Positions 1 to 9,032 of a stretch of DNA of 64,000 nt are shown here, one piece after another; the first letter of the stretch is position 1; each line of letters starts with the position of its first letter. The DNA comes from Pseudomonadota bacterium (lineage in GTDB: Bacteria > Pseudomonadota > Alphaproteobacteria > Rhizobiales > Xanthobacteraceae). The stretch covers positions 1 through 64,000 of the forward strand of contig JAGXAJ010000006.1 in assembly GCA_018971625.1 (NCBI GenBank), in the 5' to 3' direction. Below the pieces are notes generated by a model. That model was given only the letters and a program-made list of their open reading frames with translations. It made no database searches and had not been told where the DNA came from. Made by a program: the position numbers and the translations under genes.

Positions 1-2
1 GC

Positions 3-143
3 AAGGCTGTCGCGTTCAGGCCAACAATCAAGGATGGCGTCTTCGACGTCGTCTTCAGAGCCCAGATGATTGCAACCATCGACATCCGGCCAGAAAGTGT
101 CCACGATGTCTCCGAACACCCGTCCACCATCTCCCCGGTCTGA
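3..143 (+). CDS. 3' end of an unidentified protein, truncated by the window edge
   Basis: An open frame enters from the left edge and runs 46 codons to a TGA at 141-143. Its third codon positions are mostly G or C, like the genes nearby, which supports coding. The tail reads VAFRPTIKDGVFDVVFRAQM and ends STISPV. I do not recognise the family and no function is offered. The frame is short, so chance openness in GC-rich DNA cannot be excluded. Confidence 0.35.
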   Translation, partial: KAVAFRPTIKDGVFDVVFRAQMIATIDIRPESVHDVSEHPSTISPV

Positions 144-209
144 ACACCCATCGGGAGAGGGTTAGGGTGGGGTTACGGCCTCTCGTCTTTAGAACAGCGC
201 CCCCTCGCC

Positions 210-234
210 CGATTTGCATCGCGAATGCAAATCG
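210..234. repeat. Perfect 10-bp inverted repeat with 5-nt loop
   Basis: CGATTTGCAT at 210-219 is exactly complementary to ATGCAAATCG at 225-234 across the loop CGCGA. It is flanked by C-rich and G-rich blocks (about 145-170 and 235-243) that resemble the dispersed extragenic palindromes of Bradyrhizobium. It lies just downstream of the cyoD remnant and could act as a transcript 3' end, but no U-run follows it. Confidence 0.55.
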
Positions 235-282
235 ACCTCTGGAGAGGTAAGCAAGAAGCAGCTAGCGCTACATTGCTGATCT

Positions 283-590
283 GGTCCATCGGCATCCCAT
301 TGTGATAGAGGTTCGCCATGATCGACAGCGAGCCGCCGATCACCAGCACCACGATCAATATGCCGAACGTGAGCGCCGTCACATTGTTGGTGTTATCGGG
401 CCCGGTGGTGATGTGCAGGAAGAACACCAGATGCACGCCGCATCTGCGCAATCGCGAGCGCCACAAGGGCCACGGGAATGCTGGGCTGCCAGACCAGATC
501 GGTGGCGGCGACAAGGAACGACGTTGCCTAGCAGGATCGCAAGCCCAATCCCGTGACATAGCCGAGCAGCCGAGGACCAAAAATCCCTTC
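283..590 (-). pseudogene. cyoD: Decayed cytochrome o ubiquinol oxidase subunit IV (cyoD remnant)
   Basis: Three reading frames joined together give a recognisable CyoD protein, the small membrane subunit of the bo3-type quinol oxidase. GIFGPRLLGYVTGLGL is followed by AILLGNVV, then SFLVAATDLVWQPSIPVALV, then GVHLVFFLHITTGPDNTNNV and FGILIVVLVIGGS, ending near MPMDQ. At least two single-base frameshifts break it: one near 546 after GLGL, and one extra base near 436 just before GVHLVFF. The N-terminal third is missing and no cyoABC genes lie alongside, so it is an orphan relic. Identification rests on the conserved HLVFFLH and GGSL..MAN segments. Frameshifts could in part be sequencing errors, but the missing start and partners argue for true decay. 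Confidence 0.75.
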
Positions 591-676
591 GGAAACGGCG
601 GCCGCAGCATGCGATCATCACGGCAAACATTGCGGCACCACGCGGATCAACGTTCTCTGCGGGGACCTTGGCCCGC

Positions 677-1699
677 CTACGCCTTGTCGGGGCCGACCCG
701 CACCAGTTGCTTGCCGAAATTGGCGCCCTTCAACAATCCCATGAAGGCGCCGGGCGCACTGTCGAGCCCTTCGGTGATGCACTCCTTGTATTTGACCTTG
801 CCCTCGCGGACCCATTGCGACATGTCCCGCAGGAAGTCGCCGTGACGCGCGGCAAAATCGAAAACGATGAAGCCACGGATGGTCAGACGCTTGGTGAGCA
901 CGTTGCGCATCATCACGCCCGCCCATTTCGGCGCCTGGGCTTCGGTGTCATTGTATTGTGCGATCAGGCCGCACACCGGCATGCGGGCAAAGGTGTTGAG
1001 CAGCGGAAACACCGCCTCGAACACCGCGCCGCCGACATTCTCGAAGTAAACATCGATGCCCTTCGGGCAGGCGTCTTTTAACTTCGCGGCCAGATCCGGA
1101 TCGCGGTGATCGAGGCAATCGTCAAAACCGAGCTCCTTCCTGACGTAATCGCATTTGTCCTTGCCGCCCGCGATGCCCACGGCGCGCGCGCCCTTGATCT
1201 TCGCGATCTGCCCCACGGCCGAACCGACCGCGCCGGAAGCCGCCGCCACGACCACGGTCTCGCCGGGTTGCGGCTTGCCGATGTCGAGCAGGCCCGTGTA
1301 CGCCGTCATGCCGGGCATGCCGAGCACGCCGACCGCAGTCGACACCGGCCCGAGCTTGGGATCGATCTTGGCCAGTCCCTTGCCGTCCGAGATCGCATGG
1401 GTCTGCCAGCCGGCGCGCGACAGCACGATGTCACCCCTGGCAAAACCCGGATTGTTCGAAGCGATCACCTCGGAAACCGTGCCGCCTTCCATCACGCCGC
1501 CGACCGGCACCGGCGCGGCATAGGACGGCGCGTCGCTCATGCGGCCGCGCATATAGGGGTCGAGCGACAGCCAGATGGTACGCAGCAGCACCTCGCCCGC
1601 CCCGGGCGACGGCGGTGCAAATTCCTCGATGCGAAAGTCCGACGCCTTGGGTTCACCGACTGGACGAGACACAAGAACGACGCGCTTGGCCTGGGACAT
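677..1699 (-). CDS. NADP-dependent MDR-family oxidoreductase (CurA/leukotriene-B4-dehydrogenase-like)
   Basis: A 340-residue cytosolic medium-chain reductase of the zinc-independent branch that reduces the double bond of enones and similar alkenals with NADPH. The GroES-like N-terminal domain holds the family stretch WLSLDPYMRGRMSD (about residues 43-56), and the Rossmann domain has the nucleotide loop AAASGAVGSAVGQIAK (about 152-167) followed by GIAGGKDKCDYV. NVGG near residue 222 and the C-terminal GFIVFDFA segment are also typical of the family. Length is normal. The ATG at 1699 follows a strong GGAGGAAGCC ribosome site. It is monocistronic between the cyoD relic and an unknown gene, so its physiological substrate is not indicated by context. 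Confidence 0.9.
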   Translation of the reverse strand: MSQAKRVVLVSRPVGEPKASDFRIEEFAPPSPGAGEVLLRTIWLSLDPYMRGRMSDAPSYAAPVPVGGVMEGGTVSEVIASNNPGFARGDIVLSRAGWQTHAISDGKGLAKIDPKLGPVSTAVGVLGMPGMTAYTGLLDIGKPQPGETVVVAAASGAVGSAVGQIAKIKGARAVGIAGGKDKCDYVRKELGFDDCLDHRDPDLAAKLKDACPKGIDVYFENVGGAVFEAVFPLLNTFARMPVCGLIAQYNDTEAQAPKWAGVMMRNVLTKRLTIRGFIVFDFAARHGDFLRDMSQWVREGKVKYKECITEGLDSAPGAFMGLLKGANFGKQLVRVGPDKA

Positions 1700-1759
1700 G
1701 GCTTCCTCCTTTTTTTGATTTCATTGAGGATAGCACGACGCGCGAACCCCGCGCAGTTA

Positions 1760-2383
1760 TTACGCGGTGATTTTCGCCAATGCCGCGTCGAACGCCGCTT
1801 CCGCGCTTGGCAAATCCTTGAAGTTGCGCATCAGGCGGGTTTCCTGCAGATCCTTTTCGGAAACGCCGGGCCGCACTTCAGAAAACGCCTTGCCGCCTTC
1901 GATCATCGTGGCCGGCGCGCTGACGTGGAATTCGTGGCTCTCGATCGGGCTGTCCTTGGGAAGCCAGACGCCGAGCGTCACAATGTCATTGCCGCGCCGA
2001 TAGGAAATATAGCGGTCGACCGCCACCGTTCCGTCGCGCTGATGGCCGCCGAGCTTTGCATAACCTTGCGCGTCGAGCAGCTTGTGCGAACGGAAACCCT
2101 TGATGCCGGCCGATTTCGCCCTAGCGGTCTCCTCCGACAGATCGTACTTCGCGGCCATCCGCTTGCCGACCTCAGCGAGTTCACCCGAGATCGCATGCTC
2201 GAATTCCTTTAACTCGGTGCGGGGCTTTGCCGCCTTGCGCGGCTTGGCAGCGTTGCGCTTCTCAAGCTCGGCATCGCATTTGGCGAGCAGGTCGCCCGCC
2301 GATTTGCGCTCCGCATTGACCCGCAAATTCCTGAGATCCTGATCCGAGAGCGCGGCAATTCTTTCGTCCGACCAATCCACCAT
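1760..2383 (-). CDS. Conserved hypothetical protein, 207 aa
   Basis: A soluble, charged protein with no signal peptide or membrane segment. Residues 1-60 are rich in Lys, Arg and Glu and include an Ala/Lys/Pro linker (AAKPRKAAKPRTE). The middle part (about 65-110) is helical in character, and the C-terminal half looks like a mixed alpha/beta domain with VDRYISYRRGNDIVTLGVWL. I do not recognise a catalytic motif. It starts with ATG at 2383, shares the strand of guaB and ends 60 bp upstream of the MDR oxidoreductase. The third-position GC bias matches that of neighbouring genes, which supports it being real. Confidence 0.7.
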   Translation of the reverse strand: MVDWSDERIAALSDQDLRNLRVNAERKSAGDLLAKCDAELEKRNAAKPRKAAKPRTELKEFEHAISGELAEVGKRMAAKYDLSEETARAKSAGIKGFRSHKLLDAQGYAKLGGHQRDGTVAVDRYISYRRGNDIVTLGVWLPKDSPIESHEFHVSAPATMIEGGKAFSEVRPGVSEKDLQETRLMRNFKDLPSAEAAFDAALAKITA

Positions 2384-2512
2384 GATAACCAGCTTCTTTC
2401 GAATGAAGTTGCGATAATTCCTTTTGCGGCGAACGCCGAGCCGGCTCGCGCGCGAGGCGCAAACGCTAATCCGTTTTGTACGCGTTGCGGCGCCAATTCG
2501 GGCCGTCCGGCG

Positions 2513-4009
<1,497 letters not shown>

Positions 4010-4320
4010 TTACCAACTCCATTCGGCGGCCGGTTCGCCGCATGTGCCTAAGGGATGAACAGTTACGCCGGTGACGCCATTGGCAGCACCGTCGAATCGA
4101 GCCCATCGGTAGGGTTGGCGCTGGTCGATAGCATGGCAGCGCGCCGAATCAAAGTGTTTGCCAGCCATGCGCAGGTTTTCGCAAGAGCCTACACGCCGAA
4201 GATTTCTGGCTCCCGCGCGAGCGATGCCCAATCGCGGACCTGACCTGCTTTTCCGCCGTAGCGCGTCACGCAGGATTTAGATGATTTTCGAGCATCTGCA
4301 ATAGCTTGTCCGACTGCGGG
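4010..4320. other. Divergent intergenic region between guaB and the MFS gene
   Basis: About 310 bases separating two divergent starts, so it should hold both promoters. I see no convincing coding frame, no strong palindrome and no clear sigma-70 pair that can be asserted by eye. Confidence 0.4.
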
Positions 4321-5841
4321 ATGGTACAGGCCGAGCACCCCGCCGCTTCCTCGCCTCCGCAAATCCAGATGAACAAACAACGCCTGATCCCGCTCATCGT
4401 GGCCACTGCCTTGTTCATGGAGAACATGGATTCCACCGTCATCTCGACCTCGCTGCCGGCGATCGCAGCCGACATCGGCACCAGCCCGCTGACCCTGAAA
4501 CTTGCGATCACCTCCTATTTGCTGTCGCTTGCGGTCTTCATCCCGGCGAGTGGCTGGACCGCCGACCGGTTCGGCGCCCGGCTGGTGTTCAGCGCCGCCA
4601 TCGGCGTCTTCATGGCGGGGTCGATCGGCTGCGCGATGTCGTCCTCCGTCACGCATTTCGTGATCGCACGCATCATGCAGGGTTTCGGCGGCGCGATGAT
4701 GACGCCGGTCGGTCGCCTGGTGCTGCTGCGCTCGATCGACAAGAGCGCGCTGGTCAATGCGATGACGTGGGTCACGGTGCCGGCGCTGGTCGGGCCGGTG
4801 CTGGGACCGCCGCTCGGCGGCTTCATCACAACCTACCTGACCTGGCACTGGATTTTCCTGATCAACATTCCGATCGGCGTGGTCGGCATCGTCATGGCAC
4901 TGCGCTTCATCGACCCGATCCGCAGCGAGCATACCGGGCGTTTCGACCTCTACGGGCTGGTGCTGGCCGGCATCGGCCTCGCCGGCATTGCCTTCGGGCT
5001 TTCGGTGGCGGGGCTCAATCTGCTGCCGTGGAGCGTCGTCGTCGCACTGATCGCCCTCGGCAGCGTTTCGATGATGCTCTACGTGATTCATGCAAGGCGG
5101 ACCGCCTCGCCGGTGCTGGATTTCACGTTGCTGCGGTTGCCGACGATGCGCGCCAGCATCATCGGCGGATTCATATTTCGGCTCGGCATCGGCTCATTGC
5201 CTTTTTTGTTGCCGCTCTTGATGCAGATCGGCTTTGGCCTGACGCCGCTGCAGTCTGGTCTGGTGACGTTCGCCTCCGCCGTCGGCGCGATGGGCATGAA
5301 GACGCTGGCGGCGCGGATCATCCGCACCTTCGGCTTTCGCAGCATCATGATCATCAACGCCTTCGTCAGTTCGATCTTCCTCGCCGCCTGCGCGCTGTTC
5401 ACGATCTCGACGCCATTGCTGCTGATCATGATCTTGCTGGTGGTCGGCGGCTTCTTCCGCTCGCTGCAGTTCACCGCGATCAACACGCTGGCCTATGCCG
5501 AAGTCGAGCCGGACCGGATGAGCCGCGCCACCACGCTGGTCAGCGTCAACCAGCAACTGGCGGTGTCGGCCGGTGTCGCGCTCGGTGCAGCCCTGGTGGA
5601 AACCACGATGTGGTTTCATCATGTGACGGAATTGAGCGCCGCTGAATTCGGGCCAGCCTTTATCGTGGTGGCGGTGATCTCGACGGGCTCAGCCTGTTTC
5701 TTTTTCGAGCTGCCCGCCGACGCCGGCCATCAGGTATCGGGCCGCGGCGTGATCGTCGTTCCTTCGCCGGAGCGGGACGCCGAGCCGGAAGAAACCGCCG
5801 CCACCGAGACCGCCAACGCGCGGGATCAGCGGCTGGGCTGA
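4321..5841 (+). CDS. MFS drug-efflux transporter of the DHA2 (EmrB/QacA-like) family
   Basis: An inner-membrane proton-driven exporter of about 500 residues with 14 predicted hydrophobic segments. The first segment carries FMENMDSTVISTSLPAIAADI, the DHA2 motif in TM1. Motif A-like GWTADRFGARLVF follows TM2, and PVLGPPLGGFI is the motif C-like antiporter signature in TM5. No HlyD partner is adjacent. The start is uncertain: a TTG at 4306, ATG at 4321 and ATG at 4369 are in frame, and the conserved part begins at the last (MNKQRLIPLIV). It converges on the lytic transglycosylase gene with only two bases between stops. Confidence 0.88.
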   Translation: MVQAEHPAASSPPQIQMNKQRLIPLIVATALFMENMDSTVISTSLPAIAADIGTSPLTLKLAITSYLLSLAVFIPASGWTADRFGARLVFSAAIGVFMAGSIGCAMSSSVTHFVIARIMQGFGGAMMTPVGRLVLLRSIDKSALVNAMTWVTVPALVGPVLGPPLGGFITTYLTWHWIFLINIPIGVVGIVMALRFIDPIRSEHTGRFDLYGLVLAGIGLAGIAFGLSVAGLNLLPWSVVVALIALGSVSMMLYVIHARRTASPVLDFTLLRLPTMRASIIGGFIFRLGIGSLPFLLPLLMQIGFGLTPLQSGLVTFASAVGAMGMKTLAARIIRTFGFRSIMIINAFVSSIFLAACALFTISTPLLLIMILLVVGGFFRSLQFTAINTLAYAEVEPDRMSRATTLVSVNQQLAVSAGVALGAALVETTMWFHHVTELSAAEFGPAFIVVAVISTGSACFFFELPADAGHQVSGRGVIVVPSPERDAEPEETAATETANARDQRLG

Positions 5842-5843
5842 TA

Positions 5844-6713
5844 TCAGCGTGAGGCCACCCGCCGCCACTTGGCTTCGAGCTGCGCCGTAACAGCGCGAAC
5901 ATGGGCCTCGCGCGCGGCCCAGAACGCCCGGCTGCCCGCGGGCGTGCCCCGCTTGTATCGCGCGTAAACGCTGGTCGGCGAATCCGGCTCCGCTTTCACC
6001 TGCCGGGCAGGCTTGCTTTCAGGTTCCGCTGTCGAAACCGCAGCGATCAAAGGCGGCGTTGTCCCCTCGGTCGCGAACGGTGAGCCCAGTGCCGCGAGAT
6101 GATTGCGCGCCCGCTGGCAATAAGTCACCGAGCGCGGCGTCATCACCTCCTCGCCGTGGCCTGCCCGATACTTCATTAGCGCACGGCAGAGATCGCCGTT
6201 GGTAAGCCGCCAAGCTTTGCTGAGATAAATGACGCCGTAGTGAATATTGACTTCGGGTTCGGCGAGTTCCTCGTCGCTTCCCTTGAACCCCAGCATCGCC
6301 GCCGTCTGCGGCCTGATCTGCATCAAGCCGATCTCGCCAACACGGCCGATGGTCGTGGGATCATAATTGCTTTCGACGTAAATCACGGCATCGGCGATAT
6401 CCGCCGGCAGACCCGTTGTGCGGACCTCGCGTTCGACCATGGCGCGAACGGTTGCCCTGAATGAATCTGCCGGCACAGGCTTGAGTACCTGCGCGGTCGC
6501 GTCATCCGCCGGCTTCGGCTGGTCTGCCGGCTTCGCCGCCGGAGTCGCCGACGTGGTCGCAGGGTCCGGAGCAGACCGGCTCTCCGCCTGAACCGATGCG
6601 GGCATGACCGCGCCGGTTGCCGCAGCGAATAAAGCTCCGGCCCAAAAACAGCGCAGTCCTGACTCGCGCCGCGTGGGCCGCAGACCTGTTTCAAGATGGC
6701 AAAGACTTTTCAC
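5844..6713 (-). CDS. Lytic murein transglycosylase, SLT domain, exported
   Basis: Cleaves the MurNAc-GlcNAc bond of peptidoglycan in the periplasm. After a basic N-terminus there is a hydrophobic export segment (CFWAGALFAAATGAVMPASVQA), then a Pro/Ala-rich linker, then the SLT domain. The catalytic glutamate is in AVIYVESNYDP, followed by IGLMQIRPQTAAMLG and the ALMKYRAGHG segment typical of the Slt70/MltE fold. I chose the GTG at 6713 because GGAAGGGA sits five to eight bases upstream. An ATG at 6752 and a TTG at 6758 are alternatives that only lengthen the cytoplasmic leader. The C-terminal 90 residues are low-complexity and unlike a known domain. Confidence 0.87.
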   Translation of the reverse strand: MKSLCHLETGLRPTRRESGLRCFWAGALFAAATGAVMPASVQAESRSAPDPATTSATPAAKPADQPKPADDATAQVLKPVPADSFRATVRAMVEREVRTTGLPADIADAVIYVESNYDPTTIGRVGEIGLMQIRPQTAAMLGFKGSDEELAEPEVNIHYGVIYLSKAWRLTNGDLCRALMKYRAGHGEEVMTPRSVTYCQRARNHLAALGSPFATEGTTPPLIAAVSTAEPESKPARQVKAEPDSPTSVYARYKRGTPAGSRAFWAAREAHVRAVTAQLEAKWRRVASR

Positions 6714-6895
6714 GTATCCCTTCCGCCGGGGCCGTATCCCTTGGTCCCACATTAACAAAGCCCTGATGTTGGGCCTGATGATGGCAAACGCGCTTCGATA
6801 AGGCAGGCCGGAAGGCTAAGGGCTGGTTCCGGGACGAGTTCCCGCCATTGCAATGCGCGACCCGGTGGCGCTTCGCAAATGACGATGTCTCGCGG

Positions 6896-7582
6896 CTATT
6901 TCTGTTGCTGTCCACGAAATCCGGTCGCCAATACATAGCGCTCGGAGGAATCCTGCCGGCTCGAGGCGGGCTTGACGTGACGCACACCGGCAAAATCGCG
7001 CTTGAGCTGCGCCAACAGCTCGGCGTCGGCGCCGCTTTGAAACACCTTTGCCACGAAAATGCCGCCGGGACTGAGCACGTCGGCCGCAAAAGCGGCCGCG
7101 CTCTCCACCAGGCCGATGATCCGAAGCTGATCGGTCTTGCGGTGGCCTGTGGTATTGGCGGCCATGTCGGACAGCACGACGTCAGCGCGTCCGCCGATCA
7201 TCTCCCGTAACTTTGCCGGAGCGTCTTCGGCAAGGAAATCGAGCTGGGCAAAACAGACTCCGGGAATTTCTGGCATCTCCAGCAGATCGATCGCGATCAC
7301 CTTGCCCTTGCCGCTCACCGCGCCGACGCGGCGCGCTGCGATCTGGCTCCAGCCACCGGGTGCAGCGCCGAGATCGACCACCGTGATGCCGGGCTTCAGG
7401 AAACGATGCTTATCGTCGATCTCGATCAGCTTGTAAGCCGCGCGCGAACGATAGCCGTCCCGCCTGGCCTGCGCCACATAGGGATCATTGAGCTGTCGCT
7501 CCAGCCATAATTTCGACGACAGCTTGCGTTTGCCCCCGGTCCTGACCGTGACGTGGAGCCGGCCAGTGGTGTCTTTTGCCAT
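6896..7582 (-). CDS. rlmE: 23S rRNA (uridine-2552-2'-O) methyltransferase RlmE (FtsJ/RrmJ)
   Basis: Uses SAM to methylate U2552 in the A loop of 23S rRNA at a late stage of 50S assembly. The 228-residue protein has the SAM-binding loop [13 protein letters not shown] (68-80) and the KDKE catalytic tetrad, read as Lys51 in RAAYKL, Asp139 in [10 protein letters not shown], Lys179 in GIFVAKVF and Glu214 in SSERYV. It lies downstream of ppx on the same strand, a gene pair common in Rhizobiales. The 163-bp gap between them contains a palindromic repeat, so coupling is not tight. Confidence 0.95.
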   Translation of the reverse strand: MAKDTTGRLHVTVRTGGKRKLSSKLWLERQLNDPYVAQARRDGYRSRAAYKLIEIDDKHRFLKPGITVVDLGAAPGGWSQIAARRVGAVSGKGKVIAIDLLEMPEIPGVCFAQLDFLAEDAPAKLREMIGGRADVVLSDMAANTTGHRKTDQLRIIGLVESAAAFAADVLSPGGIFVAKVFQSGADAELLAQLKRDFAGVRHVKPASSRQDSSERYVLATGFRGQQQK

Positions 7583-7620
7583 ATCGGTGTTGCCAGCCTG
7601 ATGTTCGTTCCCGGCGCTCT

Positions 7621-7725
7621 TAGAGCGTTTTCGAGCGAAGTGGATACCGGTTCGCGTGAAGAAAACGCGTCAAAACAAGGATCTAGAGCCCCGTTCCGAT
7701 TCCATCGGAACGGAAACGGCTCTAG
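7621..7725. repeat. Dispersed palindromic repeat, first copy of the 'agcgttttc' family
   Basis: The first half, about 7623-7678, matches 31459-31513 nearly base for base (agcgttttc, agcgaagtgg, accggttcgcgtgaagaaaa). The second half, 7682-7725, is a large inverted repeat: CTAGAGCC..CGTTCCGAT pairs with ATCGGAACG..GGCTCTAG. Such elements are common between genes in Bradyrhizobium. Lying after ppx and before rlmE, it may modulate the transcript. Confidence 0.75.
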
Positions 7726-7745
7726 CATATCGCGGGCCGATGCGC

Positions 7746-8831
7746 CTATCGGCAACCGAGCAACGCCCCGTCCTCGCGCATCATCTCGACCAGCATGCCT
7801 TCGCGCAGGCCGCGGTCGGCGACGCGCAGCCGTTGCAACGGAAACACATCGCGGATCGCATCCAGAATAGCGCAGCCGGCCAGCACCAGATCGGCGCGCT
7901 CTGCGCTGATGCACTGATTGTCGGCGCGTTCCTTATAGGTCATGCCCGACAGCCGCGCGATGGTTGCCGATATCTCGGCATTGCTCATCCAGATGCCGTC
8001 GATCCGGCGCCGGTCGTAGCGCTTGAGATTGAGATGCACGCCAGCCAGCGTCGTTACCGTACCGGAGGTGCCGAGCAGGTGCATGTCGCTGAGGTCGCCG
8101 CCATGCTCGGCCGCGAACGGCGCGACATGGTTGGCGACTTCGTGCACCATCAGCGCATAGGATTGCGCGGTGACATCGCGGCCGCCGAAACGCTCGGCCA
8201 GGGTGACAACGCCGAGCGGGATCGACATCCACGCCTTGATCCGCGGCGCTTCGTTCGGCTCGGCCGGATTGCGCTCGATCCGCACCAGTTCGGTCGAACC
8301 ACCGCCGATGTCGAACAGGATGGCGCCTCGACCGTTCGGATCGAGTAGCGGCGAACAACCGAGCACGGCGAGCGCCGCCTCGGTCTCGCGGTCGATCACC
8401 TCGAGCTGTATGCCGGTCTCGGTCGCGACGCGGTCGCGGAAGCAGCTGGCGTTGGTGGCCGCACGACAGGCTTCGGTTGCAATCAAGCGCAGCCGTTTGG
8501 CGTTGCGGGACTGAATCTTGTCGCGGCAGATACTGAGCGCTGCGATCGCGCGCTCGATGGCGGCCTCACTGATGCAGCCGGTCGCCGAGATACCCTCGCC
8601 TAGCCGAATGATCCGCGAAAAGGAATCGACCACACGGAACCCGTTGCCCGACAGACAAGCGATCAGCAACCGGCAATTATTGGTGCCGAGATCGAGCGCG
8701 GCATAGACGCCGTTCGCGTCCCCCGGTGAGGGTCTTGCTCCCGGTGCGCCTGCAGCCGCCGCCGCAGTTGACTCTTGCGGGAGCTCGCGCGGCCCGGGAC
8801 CGTCGCAGAGCCGCGTGTCGTCATTCATCAA
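7746..8831 (-). CDS. ppx: Exopolyphosphatase / pppGpp phosphohydrolase (Ppx/GppA family)
   Basis: A cytosolic ASKHA-fold phosphatase that removes phosphate from polyphosphate or from pppGpp; the sequence alone does not decide which. The nucleotide-binding P-loop is ALDLGTNNCRLLIA (about 46-59). The second phosphate loop is FDIGGGSTELV (about 168-178), and GTSGTVTTLAGV (about 256-267) is the adenosine-side motif. The family-conserved RADLVLAGCAIL follows. At 361 residues it is the short type, lacking the C-terminal HD domain of enterobacterial Ppx. The N-terminal 40 residues are low-complexity. It is divergent from the CoxL-like gene and upstream of rlmE. Confidence 0.9.
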   Translation of the reverse strand: MMNDDTRLCDGPGPRELPQESTAAAAAGAPGARPSPGDANGVYAALDLGTNNCRLLIACLSGNGFRVVDSFSRIIRLGEGISATGCISEAAIERAIAALSICRDKIQSRNAKRLRLIATEACRAATNASCFRDRVATETGIQLEVIDRETEAALAVLGCSPLLDPNGRGAILFDIGGGSTELVRIERNPAEPNEAPRIKAWMSIPLGVVTLAERFGGRDVTAQSYALMVHEVANHVAPFAAEHGGDLSDMHLLGTSGTVTTLAGVHLNLKRYDRRRIDGIWMSNAEISATIARLSGMTYKERADNQCISAERADLVLAGCAILDAIRDVFPLQRLRVADRGLREGMLVEMMREDGALLGCR

Positions 8832-9032
8832 ATTGTCTTTCCGCGGCCATCCAGGGCCTGCGAGGATTTCCGTTCAGCGAAAACTTTAGCAGCCGCCGTC
8901 CCGGGCGCAACCGTGGGCGAGCGCAGCGGCAGGAAGACCATACCCGATCAGGCGTTGTCGTTTGGAGACCCCGGGACTATCTGGGGCATAGTTCGCAAAA
9001 CGCGCGAAAACCGGCATTTCAGGTCATTTTTA

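Noticed and set aside
1106..2212. 368-codon plus-strand frame across the MDR oxidoreductase and the adjacent gene
   Set aside because: It spans the antisense of two genes and the gap between them, with shadow-type composition.
8775..9032. Upstream extension of the CoxL-like frame into ppx
   Set aside because: It overlaps the divergent ppx start and has no family similarity. The ATG at 9033 begins the conserved protein.
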